A stretch of 37,488 nucleotides of DNA from a virus: the IMG/VR virus record IMGVR_UViG_3300042881_001925, positions 1 to 37,488 of that record, one strand, 5' to 3'. The translations under genes were made by a program, and so were the position numbers. Position 1 is the stretch's first letter; each line of letters begins with the position of its first letter. The notes below the pieces were generated by a model. The model saw nothing but the letters and a program-made list of their open reading frames with translations, was not told where the DNA came from and made no database searches. Shown here one piece after another: positions 20,982 to 27,343 of this stretch.

Positions 20982-21647
20982 ATGACTGACTACAAATTCA
21001 CGCAAGACTGGTTCAGCTTCAACATCCCAGTGTGGGAGCAGCTAAAGGGCTTGCTGCCGGAACGTAAGTCGTTCCTTGAGATCGGTTCGTTCGAGGGCCG
21101 TAGCGCCGTCTGGATCATTGAGAATATGATGAACCCTGGCGATTGGATCGACTGCGTTGATACGTGGGAGGGCAGCGAGGAGCACAGCGCTGAGACCGTG
21201 CAGGGTATCGAAGATCGGTTCGACCACAACATCATCGCGGCGCTCAACTGCAATTCGGCGCTTCACCGTAGCCGCGAGGGTAGCTGGGGGCACACACGGT
21301 TCGCAAGTGACGGGCCGGATAGGACCAACAACCGCGTCTACAAGTACAAGGCTACGTCCACCGAGTTTCTGGCGGGTAAGCTGGCGCACTGGGTCGATGG
21401 TAAAAACCTGTACGACTTCATCTACATCGACGGTAGCCATACCGCCAAGGACGTGCTGACCGATGCGTGTATGGCATGGCCGCTGCTGAAGCAGGGTGGC
21501 TTGATGGTATTCGACGATTACCTGTGGGGTGAGAGCCGCGACATCCTCCACCGTCCTAAGCTAGCTACGGACTTCTTTGTGAACACCTTTGCGGAATCAC
21601 TCGACATCGTTCACATCGGTCGCCAGTTTGCGGTGCGTAAGAAGTGA
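20982..21647 (+). CDS. Class I SAM-dependent methyltransferase
   Basis: 221 aa from ATG 20982 after CGGGAGTTAAGAAT. The Rossmann fold is clear: motif I FLEIGSFEGRSAVWI (31-45), then DWIDCVDTWEG (54-64) with an acidic residue for SAM ribose, FIYIDGSH (about 145-152) and GGLMVFDDY (about 174-182). This is the arrangement of the Methyltransf_24-like group, whose members often methylate sugars or small molecules. It overlaps an HTH gene by 4 nt, which in turn overlaps a glycosyltransferase, so the three are probably made together. Target unknown; sugar or modified base are both possible. Confidence 0.85.
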   Translation: MTDYKFTQDWFSFNIPVWEQLKGLLPERKSFLEIGSFEGRSAVWIIENMMNPGDWIDCVDTWEGSEEHSAETVQGIEDRFDHNIIAALNCNSALHRSREGSWGHTRFASDGPDRTNNRVYKYKATSTEFLAGKLAHWVDGKNLYDFIYIDGSHTAKDVLTDACMAWPLLKQGGLMVFDDYLWGESRDILHRPKLATDFFVNTFAESLDIVHIGRQFAVRKK

Positions 21648-21829
21648 CGGGTAACATTGTCAGTCGCCCCCGCAAGCCTGCTGGCTGGTGGACGCCTGAA
21701 AAGCGGCAGGTGGCTTGGGATATGTACGTAGCTGGTAAGCCCTTTGAGGAGATTGCTGAACATTTCGGCGTGACCCTCGCCGCCGCTGCGCGGCAGGTAT
21801 ACCAGCACAAGAAGGAGCAGATGAAGTGA
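21644..21829 (+). CDS. Small HTH DNA-binding protein
   Basis: 61 aa with GTG start at 21644, overlapping the previous stop (GTGA). Residues 18-54 form a helix-turn-helix: PEKRQVAWDMYVAGKPFEEI, then AEHFGVTLAAAARQVYQ, as in homeodomain-like or sigma-region-4-like HTHs. GTG starts and 4-nt overlaps on both sides link it to the methyltransferase and the glycosyltransferase. It may regulate, or guide, its neighbours; not testable by eye. Confidence 0.7.
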   Translation: MTGNIVSRPRKPAGWWTPEKRQVAWDMYVAGKPFEEIAEHFGVTLAAAARQVYQHKKEQMK

Positions 21830-22611
21830 GTGACGAAATCAAGGTGAAGCCGGTCGAGGCCAAGCGCCCGAGCCTGATGATTGCTACCCCTATGTACGGT
21901 GGCATGTGCACAGGTGCGTATGTGCAAGGTCTGCTGTTCACGGTCGCCAAGATGCGTGAGCTGGGGGTGCATGTGGCGTGGTGCCAGATCACCAACGAGA
22001 GCCTTATCACCCGCGCCCGTAACGAGCTGGCGCGTGTGTTCCTGGGGAGCGGTCACGATTATCTGATGTTCATCGACGCTGACATCGGCTTCGACGGGGA
22101 CGCAGTGGCGCAGCTTATGCTCACTGACCGAGACATCGCTTGCGGTATCTACCCCAAGAAGGAAGTGAACTGGGATAGCGTCAAGCGCGCTGCAAGCGCA
22201 GGCAAGCTGGATGAGCTAGAGCATCACGCTGGGGCGTTCGTGTTCAACATGGTTGGCGGCGCAGACGCTGAGTCCGACGAGAGCGGGTGCATCGAGGTCC
22301 GCCATGGCGGCACTGGCTTCATGCTTATCAAGCGCGGTGTGTTCGAGCATCTTGCACCGCATGTGCCGACCTACCGAGTGTCATCCTTCCAAGACCCAGA
22401 TACGGGTGAGTACGCTAAACCCCTCACCCACGAATATTTCGCTACCAGTATCGACGAGAGCGGGGCCCTTCTGTCGGAGGACTACCATTTCTGTGAGCTG
22501 TGGCGGAAGCACGGCGGCAAAGTATACGCCCACCCCTTTGTCCGCCTGACACACACCGGCACGTACACATACGACGGTGATATCCTGAAGAGCGGTGGCA
22601 ATCTGAAGTAA
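21826..22611 (+). CDS. GT-A type glycosyltransferase
   Basis: 261 aa with GTG start at 21826, overlapping the HTH gene by 4 nt. The N-terminal half shows SLMIATPMYGGMCTGAYVQG (16-35), TRARNELARVFL (62-73) and the metal-binding DxD in YLMFIDADIGF (79-89), as in GT-A fold nucleotide-sugar transferases. GGTGFMLIKRGVF (about 164-176) and an SEDYHFCELWRKHGG segment (about 218-232) match the acceptor side and catalytic region of phage relatives. It lies in the replication region, not among virion genes, so a target in DNA or in host cell material is more likely than the tail. Substrate unknown. Confidence 0.85.
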   Translation: MSDEIKVKPVEAKRPSLMIATPMYGGMCTGAYVQGLLFTVAKMRELGVHVAWCQITNESLITRARNELARVFLGSGHDYLMFIDADIGFDGDAVAQLMLTDRDIACGIYPKKEVNWDSVKRAASAGKLDELEHHAGAFVFNMVGGADAESDESGCIEVRHGGTGFMLIKRGVFEHLAPHVPTYRVSSFQDPDTGEYAKPLTHEYFATSIDESGALLSEDYHFCELWRKHGGKVYAHPFVRLTHTGTYTYDGDILKSGGNLK

Positions 22612-22621
22612 GGAGCAAACA

Positions 22622-23047
22622 ATGACTAAGCGTAAACTGACGAAGAGCGCCTTGGCGCGCAAACTGCTGGAGCGGGGCTACAGCATTACCGAAACCGCGA
22701 AGACGGTGGGCATGCTCTATGGTCATGCGTGGGCTGTACATAGGGAGATGCAGCTCAAGGGACAGCCAGCCGCGCCCGAGTTTGTCCCCGAGGACAACAG
22801 CGTAGACACGGTCCTGACCGAGCGTGGCAACGACTACGGTGACTACGCCAGCAAGGCGCAGTTCATTCAGGGTGTGAAGTACCTCATGCGGAGCAGCCCC
22901 AGCTGGGAAGCCATGGACGCTGACATGCGTGAGAGCATGGAGATGATCGCCCATAAGATGGGGCGTGTCGTGTACGGCAACCCGACGCACAAGGATAACT
23001 TCCTCGATATCGCGGGTTATGCTAAGCTGGTGGCTGATCGTCTGTAA
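22622..23047 (+). CDS. HTH fused to MazG-like (DUF6378-type) domain
   Basis: 141 aa, ATG at 22622 with AGGAGCAA at 22611-22618. Residues 8-43 resemble an HTH (LARKLLERGYSITETAKTVG then MLYGHAWAVHREM). After a linker, residues 66-141 match the phage DUF6378 pattern: ERGNDYGDYASKAQ, then MRESMEMIAHKMGRVVYGNP and DNFLDIAGYAKLVADRL. This resembles the all-alpha NTP pyrophosphohydrolase (MazG) superfamily, with Glu/His and Asp residues placed to bind metal. A role in nucleotide-pool or alarmone control is inferred. The HTH fusion is unusual to my knowledge. Confidence 0.75.
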   Translation: MTKRKLTKSALARKLLERGYSITETAKTVGMLYGHAWAVHREMQLKGQPAAPEFVPEDNSVDTVLTERGNDYGDYASKAQFIQGVKYLMRSSPSWEAMDADMRESMEMIAHKMGRVVYGNPTHKDNFLDIAGYAKLVADRL

Positions 23048-23067
23048 GGCAAACTGCGGGGGAAGCT

Positions 23068-23121
23068 ATGGCTTGGTACAATCCTTGGGCGGAAATCCGC
23101 TCTTTGAAAGTTAAAAACTAA
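23068..23121 (+). CDS. Possible 17-aa leader peptide
   Basis: ATG at 23068, 7 nt after GCGGGGGAA, encodes MAWYNPWAEIRSLKVKN. Its stop overlaps the next ATG by one base (TAATG), which would couple translation of the nuclease gene. The nuclease has no strong Shine-Dalgarno of its own. It is short enough to be chance, so confidence is limited. Confidence 0.35.
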   Translation: MAWYNPWAEIRSLKVKN

Positions 23122-23783
23122 TGCCATCGTGGTCGTACAGCAGCATCAAGACTTTTTCACAATGTCCGAAGAAGTACTACCACCTCAAGGTGGCTAAGGA
23201 TGTCAAGGATACTCAAGGGGCCGAGGCTCTTTTTGGTGAAGAAGCTCACGCTGCTGCTGAACACTACATCAAACACGGAACGCCGATCCCTGGGAAATAC
23301 AAGGTCATGCGACCCGCTGTGGAAGCACTGGCCCAATTTCCTGGGGAAAAGCACTGCGAGTTAAGGCTTGGGGTTACCCGTGACTTGGAGCCCTGTAGCT
23401 TCTTCGATAAGGCCGTATGGTGGCGTGGGATCGTGGACTTGTTGATCGTGGACGGCGATACCGCCCACATGATCGACTACAAGACCGGCAAGAACGCCAA
23501 GTACGCAGACATGCACCAGCTCGATCTGATGGCAGGCGCTGTGTTCGTGCACATGCCGGAGGTGCAGAAGATCAAGTCAGGCCTAGCCTTCGTGGTGAGC
23601 AACGAGTTTCCGAAGAAGACCCATTACCGAGAGCACCTAGCCACCTACATGTCTGTGTTCAACGACGAGCTAGACCGCTTGGAGGGGGCTTTGGAAAATG
23701 GTATATGGAACGCCAAATCCAGCCCGCTGTGTGGGTGGTGTCCGGTCGAAACTTGCGAGCACTGGCGGCCACGGAGGAAGTGA
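23121..23783 (+). CDS. Cas4/AddB-like Fe-S PD-(D/E)XK exonuclease
   Basis: 220 aa, ATG at 23121. The N-terminus SYSSIKTFSQCPKKYYH (5-21) is the RecB/Cas4-type start. Catalytic parts follow: EEAHAAAEHY (40-49, His 43), RGIVDLLIV (102-110, Asp 106) and MIDYKTGK (117-124, Asp 119 and Lys 121). One N-terminal Cys (C15) and three near the end (C204, C207, C212 in LCGWCPVETCEHW) give the four ligands of a 4Fe-4S cluster, as in AddB and Cas4. It probably degrades or processes DNA ends in replication or recombination. The stop overlaps the HNH-like start. Confidence 0.88.
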   Translation: MPSWSYSSIKTFSQCPKKYYHLKVAKDVKDTQGAEALFGEEAHAAAEHYIKHGTPIPGKYKVMRPAVEALAQFPGEKHCELRLGVTRDLEPCSFFDKAVWWRGIVDLLIVDGDTAHMIDYKTGKNAKYADMHQLDLMAGAVFVHMPEVQKIKSGLAFVVSNEFPKKTHYREHLATYMSVFNDELDRLEGALENGIWNAKSSPLCGWCPVETCEHWRPRRK

Positions 23784-24079
23784 TGCCTTACAAGAATCCT
23801 GAAGACCGCAAGTACGGAACCTCTGCCAAATACCAAGCGCAGCCCGAGCAAGTTAAGAACCGTGTGGCCCGCAACGCTGCACGGCGCGCGGCTCTCAAGG
23901 CAGGCAAGGTAAAGAAGGGTGACAACAAGGACGTTGCCCACGTCAAAGCCTTCGACAAGGGTGGCTCCAACGGGGACGGTCTGCGCGTCGAAAGCGCCTC
24001 CAAGAACCGCTCCTTCAAGCGAGACAGCAAGCACAACCTGGTTTCAGAAGTAAGTAAGCGGGAACGAAAAAAGAAATAA
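23783..24079 (+). CDS. HNH-like protein with altered first motif
   Basis: 98 aa from ATG 23783, overlapping the nuclease stop by 1 nt. The N-terminal half is basic (MPYKNPEDRKYGTSAKYQAQ; then RNAARRAALKAGKVKKG). The C-terminal half, DVAHVKAFDKGGSNGDGLRV followed by ESASKNRSFKRDS, matches the phage HNH pattern (acid-His, KGG, N-x-R, N-R-S). The residue before the first His, commonly Asp, is Ala here. It could be a weakened nuclease or a DNA-binding relative. Coupling to the Fe-S nuclease suggests joint function. Confidence 0.72.
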   Translation: MPYKNPEDRKYGTSAKYQAQPEQVKNRVARNAARRAALKAGKVKKGDNKDVAHVKAFDKGGSNGDGLRVESASKNRSFKRDSKHNLVSEVSKRERKKK

Positions 24080-24098
24080 CCCGCACTGAGGAGCAAAC

Positions 24099-25661
24099 AT
24101 GCGGATCATCGATAACAAGGTTCTCCTCGTGGAGACACGGGAGCCTGCGGCAATTATCGGGTCGATAAAGAAGAGCGCCCTGATGGAGCGCCGCAAGGAC
24201 CTGAGCAAAGTCGCCGTGCACTGGGGTATCAAGGAAGCACAAAAGCTGACTGCCTTGGGTGTGGAAGATGTCCCATCGCCCATCCTGCGGGACTACGAGT
24301 GGACCGGCAGGCTCACACCCTTCGCGCACCAGAAGACCACGGCATCGTTTCTCAGCCTTCACCGCAAAGCGTTCTGCTTCAGCGAGGCGGGCACCGGCAA
24401 GACGGCGAGTGTCATCTGGTCGGCTGACTACCTGATGAAGAAGGGGCTCGTGAAGCGGGTGCTGGTGCTGTGCCCGCTCTCGATCATGAAGGCCGCATGG
24501 CAGGGGGACCTGTTTAAGTTTGCTATGCACCGCAGCTGCTCTGTGGCGCACGGGGATGCGAAGCAGCGCAAGAAGATCATTGAGGCCGGCTCTGACTTCG
24601 TCATCATCAACTTCGACGGTGTGGCAGTCGTGGAGGAAACGATTGCCGCAGGGGGCTTCGATCTCATCGTCGTTGACGAGGCAACCGCATACAAGAACGC
24701 GCAGACCACGCGGTGGAAGGTGCTCAACCGGCTCATCAAGACAACTGATCCGCGCCTGTGGATGCTCACTGGTACGCCGGCGGCGCAGTCTCCGCTCGAT
24801 GCCTACGGTCTTGCCAAGCTTGTGAACCCTGAAGGTTGCCCCCCACACTACGGGTCTTTCCGCGACTCGGTCATGTACAAGATCACGCAGTTCAAGTGGG
24901 GGGTCAAACCGCAGGCAAAGTCGGTCGTGCACCGCATACTGCAACCCGCCATACGGTTCGAGAAGAGCCAGTGCTTGGACCTGCCACAGGTGACGCACAC
25001 CGAACGCGAGGCACCGCTTACCGCGCAGCAGAAGAAGTACTACAAGCTCCTCAAGACCCAGATGATCATGGAGGCTGACGGGGAAGAGGTTAGCGCCGTC
25101 AACGCAGCCGCCCGCCTCAACAAGCTGCTCCAGATCAGTGGGGGTGCCGTCTACTCGGATACTGGCGAAGTCGTGCACTTTGATGTCAGCAACCGAATCA
25201 ACGTCGTGCTGGAGGCCATCGAGGAGACCACCCGCAAGGTGCTGGTGTTTGTGCCGTTCACCCACACCATCGAGCTGTTGCGCAGCACCTTAGAGAAAGA
25301 GAAGATCAGCTGCGATGTCATCAACGGCAAGGTGCCCCTCAACAAACGCAGCGATATCGTCGCGCGGTTCCAGTCCAGCGAGCATCCCCGTGTACTCCTC
25401 ATCCAGCCGAAGGCGGCCTCGCACGGGCTCACGCTGACCGAAGCTGACACCATAATCTGGTACGCCCCGACGACCTCTGTCGAGACCTACCTACAGGCCA
25501 ACGCGCGCATCGATCGACCAGGGCAGAAGCACCCGATGACCATCGTGCACATCAGCGGTAGCGACGTGGAAGTTAAGCTTTATCAGATGCTTAAGGGTAA
25601 CATCGCCAACCACCGACAAATTATTGACCTGTACCGACAAGAAATTTTACAAAGTGCTTGA
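24099..25661 (+). CDS. SNF2-type superfamily 2 helicase
   Basis: 520 aa, ATG at 24099 with AGGAGCAA at 24089-24096. Two RecA-like domains: Q-motif region TPFAHQKT (73-80), Walker A EAGTGKT (96-102), CPLSIMKAAW (125-134), motif II VVDEATAYKN (191-200), motif III LTGTPAAQSP (223-232), motif V ASHGLTLTEAD (440-450) and motif VI QANARIDRPGQ (466-476). Order and spacing match SNF2/Rad54-like and phage DEAD-type ATPases, with DEAT in place of DEAH. Phage members act in replication restart, recombination or DNA translocation. All catalytic motifs are intact. It ends just before promoter P5. Confidence 0.93.
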   Translation: MRIIDNKVLLVETREPAAIIGSIKKSALMERRKDLSKVAVHWGIKEAQKLTALGVEDVPSPILRDYEWTGRLTPFAHQKTTASFLSLHRKAFCFSEAGTGKTASVIWSADYLMKKGLVKRVLVLCPLSIMKAAWQGDLFKFAMHRSCSVAHGDAKQRKKIIEAGSDFVIINFDGVAVVEETIAAGGFDLIVVDEATAYKNAQTTRWKVLNRLIKTTDPRLWMLTGTPAAQSPLDAYGLAKLVNPEGCPPHYGSFRDSVMYKITQFKWGVKPQAKSVVHRILQPAIRFEKSQCLDLPQVTHTEREAPLTAQQKKYYKLLKTQMIMEADGEEVSAVNAAARLNKLLQISGGAVYSDTGEVVHFDVSNRINVVLEAIEETTRKVLVFVPFTHTIELLRSTLEKEKISCDVINGKVPLNKRSDIVARFQSSEHPRVLLIQPKAASHGLTLTEADTIIWYAPTTSVETYLQANARIDRPGQKHPMTIVHISGSDVEVKLYQMLKGNIANHRQIIDLYRQEILQSA

Positions 25662-25685
25662 CATTGTGTAGTGTAAGAATATCTT
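25658..25685 (+). promoter_or_regulatory. Promoter P5 with TGTAAGA box
   Basis: A perfect -35 TTGACA (25658-25663) and TATCTT (25680-25685) lie 16 bp apart. The spacer contains TTGTGTA and TGTAAGA (25672-25678), the same elements clustered at 11957-12243. It overlaps the helicase stop and precedes the genes at 25713 to 30398, so it probably drives the SSB-like and primase genes. Confidence 0.58.
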
Positions 25686-25712
25686 AGGGAGACAACCAAG
25701 AAGGAGCAAACC

Positions 25713-26114
25713 ATGCAAGATGCCAAAGCCGACGAGCTCGTGCTCACATACCGGCGGATACGGGATGCGATTAACGAGAAGGAAGAAGCACACAAGGAGG
25801 AGATAGCTGCGCTCAAGGCCCAGCAGGACGTCGTCTCCGAAGCACTGCTGACGCTGTGCAACGACCAGAACCTAGACAGCATCCGCACCGCTGCCGGTAC
25901 GGTTACCCGCTCGACAACCACTCGGTTCTGGACGAGTGACTGGGAGTCGATGTATCAATTCATCAAGGACCGAGATGCGCCCTTCCTGCTTGAGCAGCGC
26001 ATCCACAACGGCAACATGCGCCAGTTCCTTGAGGATAACCCAGAAGACCTGCCCATCGGCCTGAACGCCGATACCAAATATGTAGTCCGCGTACGTAAGC
26101 CAACTGGAAAGTAA
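25713..26114 (+). CDS. 133-aa replication-module protein with coiled coil
   Basis: ATG at 25713 with AGGAGCAA at 25702-25709. Residues 1-55 form a coiled coil (TYRRIRDAINEKEEAHKEEI, then AALKAQQDVVSEALLTLCND). The rest is a compact domain with AGTVTRSTTTRFWTSDWESM, QRIHNGNMRQFLEDNPED and a closing strand (YVVRVRKPTGK). Proteins with this layout sit upstream of SSB-like genes in related phages, as here (11-nt gap). Possibly a partner of the SSB-like protein; role not established. Confidence 0.75.
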   Translation: MQDAKADELVLTYRRIRDAINEKEEAHKEEIAALKAQQDVVSEALLTLCNDQNLDSIRTAAGTVTRSTTTRFWTSDWESMYQFIKDRDAPFLLEQRIHNGNMRQFLEDNPEDLPIGLNADTKYVVRVRKPTGK

Positions 26115-26125
26115 GGAGAGACCAA

Positions 26126-27043
26126 ATGAGCAACCTGACCATCTTTAAGCAAGAAGGCGCTGTTTCGACGGTAGCCAAGCGCGAACTGTCTGACCTCGCT
26201 AAGTCCTTGGCGACCCCGAGGAACACCCGTCGCATCGCCACCAACACCAACGGCACCTTCAAGCGTGTCGTTAACGGTGAGCAGATCGGCAAGGCCATCC
26301 GTGGTGAGTTCAATGCCATCATCGTTGACGCACTGCCCAAGGTCAGCCGTACGTTCTACGCGGGTAAGTATGACCCCGATGCCAAGCCGACCCTGCCTGA
26401 CTGCTGGTCGAACCTGGGTGATAAGCCGGAGGCAGCTGCGGGCAACCCGCAGGCTAGCAACTGCGCCTCGTGCCCCAAGAACGTCGTGGGTTCAGGTGAG
26501 AACGGTAAGGGCCGTGCATGCCGCTTCCAGCGCCGTATCGCGCTGCTGTTGGCCGGTGATGGAACCGGTGAAGTCTACCAGTTCAACGTGCCCGCCAAGT
26601 CGCTCTTCGGTAAGGGCAGCGGCAACGTGCATCCGTTCGAGAGCTATGTGAAGTTCCTCATCGCCAACGGCGAAGGTCCCGACACGGTGGTGACCAACAT
26701 CGCCTATAACCTCGATGCAGAGACCATGGAGCTTCAGTTCACTCCGATGCGCGGCGTCACCGATGAAGAGTACGCACTGGTCCAAGCAGCGCGCAACGAT
26801 CCGGCTACGCGTGAGATGATCGTGCTGACCGTAGCTGCGCAGGAAGCGGCACCTGCAAAGACCCAGGAAGCTGCGGCACCGAAGCCCAAGGTCGTCTACT
26901 CCGACGAGCCGGATGACGAGGAGGAAGAAGTCATCACGGAACCCAAGAAGCGGGCACCCAAGAAGGGAGCCGACGTTGTGGTTGCGCAGGGTGACCTTGC
27001 CTCAGTCCTCAACGCTTGGGGCGACGAAGACGGGGACGAGTAA
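26126..27043 (+). CDS. Putative ssDNA-binding-like protein with Zn site and acidic tail
   Basis: 305 aa, ATG at 26126 after AAGGAGAGACC. The N-terminus carries KRELSDLAKSL (18-28), also found in the primase-helicase. Four Cys (C93, C113, C116, C132) suit a structural zinc. The body (about 55-230) is mixed alpha/beta with FNAIIVDALPKVSRTFYAG and YQFNVPAKSLFGKG. The last 50 residues are strongly acidic with basic patches and end NAWGDEDGDE, like the acidic protein-interaction tails of SSB and T7 gp2.5. Position between P5 and the primase fits an SSB role. I see no classic OB-fold signature, so the name is functional inference. Confidence 0.6.
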   Translation: MSNLTIFKQEGAVSTVAKRELSDLAKSLATPRNTRRIATNTNGTFKRVVNGEQIGKAIRGEFNAIIVDALPKVSRTFYAGKYDPDAKPTLPDCWSNLGDKPEAAAGNPQASNCASCPKNVVGSGENGKGRACRFQRRIALLLAGDGTGEVYQFNVPAKSLFGKGSGNVHPFESYVKFLIANGEGPDTVVTNIAYNLDAETMELQFTPMRGVTDEEYALVQAARNDPATREMIVLTVAAQEAAPAKTQEAAAPKPKVVYSDEPDDEEEEVITEPKKRAPKKGADVVVAQGDLASVLNAWGDEDGDE

Positions 27044-27045
27044 GT

Positions 27046-27276
27046 ATGGTGCATGGCTACAGCCAGCGGCTCATAGAGCGGAACGGCCAAGCCAATAGGC
27101 ATCTTCTAGGGGTGCGGCTGGGACAGGCATGCATAAAGCATCAAGTGCCTGTTTCAGCCGTGGCCCGTGAGTTCAAAGTATCGCGCCAAACTGTGTATAG
27201 CTGGTTCACTGGAGCGGCTAACCCTTCCGCACCGGTCCGCGCGTTGATGGACGCCTATATCGCCAAGCTATCGTAG
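27046..27276 (+). CDS. Small Cro/XRE-like HTH protein
   Basis: 76 aa from ATG 27046, 2 nt after the previous stop. Residues 24-73 read as an HTH: GVRLGQACIKHQVPVSAVAR, then EFKVSRQTVYSWFTGAANPS and a final helix (RALMDAYIAKL). This matches Cro/CI-type and phage XRE regulators. It could read one of the repeated DNA boxes in this window. It lies just upstream of the primase gene. Confidence 0.75.
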   Translation: MVHGYSQRLIERNGQANRHLLGVRLGQACIKHQVPVSAVAREFKVSRQTVYSWFTGAANPSAPVRALMDAYIAKLS

Positions 27277-27343
27277 GGCACCCGTCCTGCACTGCTCTTT
27301 TTCTGTAGGCGCGTTCTGCGCCCGATGAGTAGCGACCTCACAT

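Noticed and set aside
24015-25265. 416-aa open frame on the minus strand
   Set aside because: Antisense to the SNF2 helicase, whose seven motifs are intact; the GC-rich third positions keep the reverse frame open.
27277-27343. Terminator before the primase gene (GGCGC/GCGCC hairpin at 27308-27322)
   Set aside because: Stem is only 5 bp and no T-run follows it; the T-run lies upstream instead. More likely a weak mRNA structure in the primase leader.
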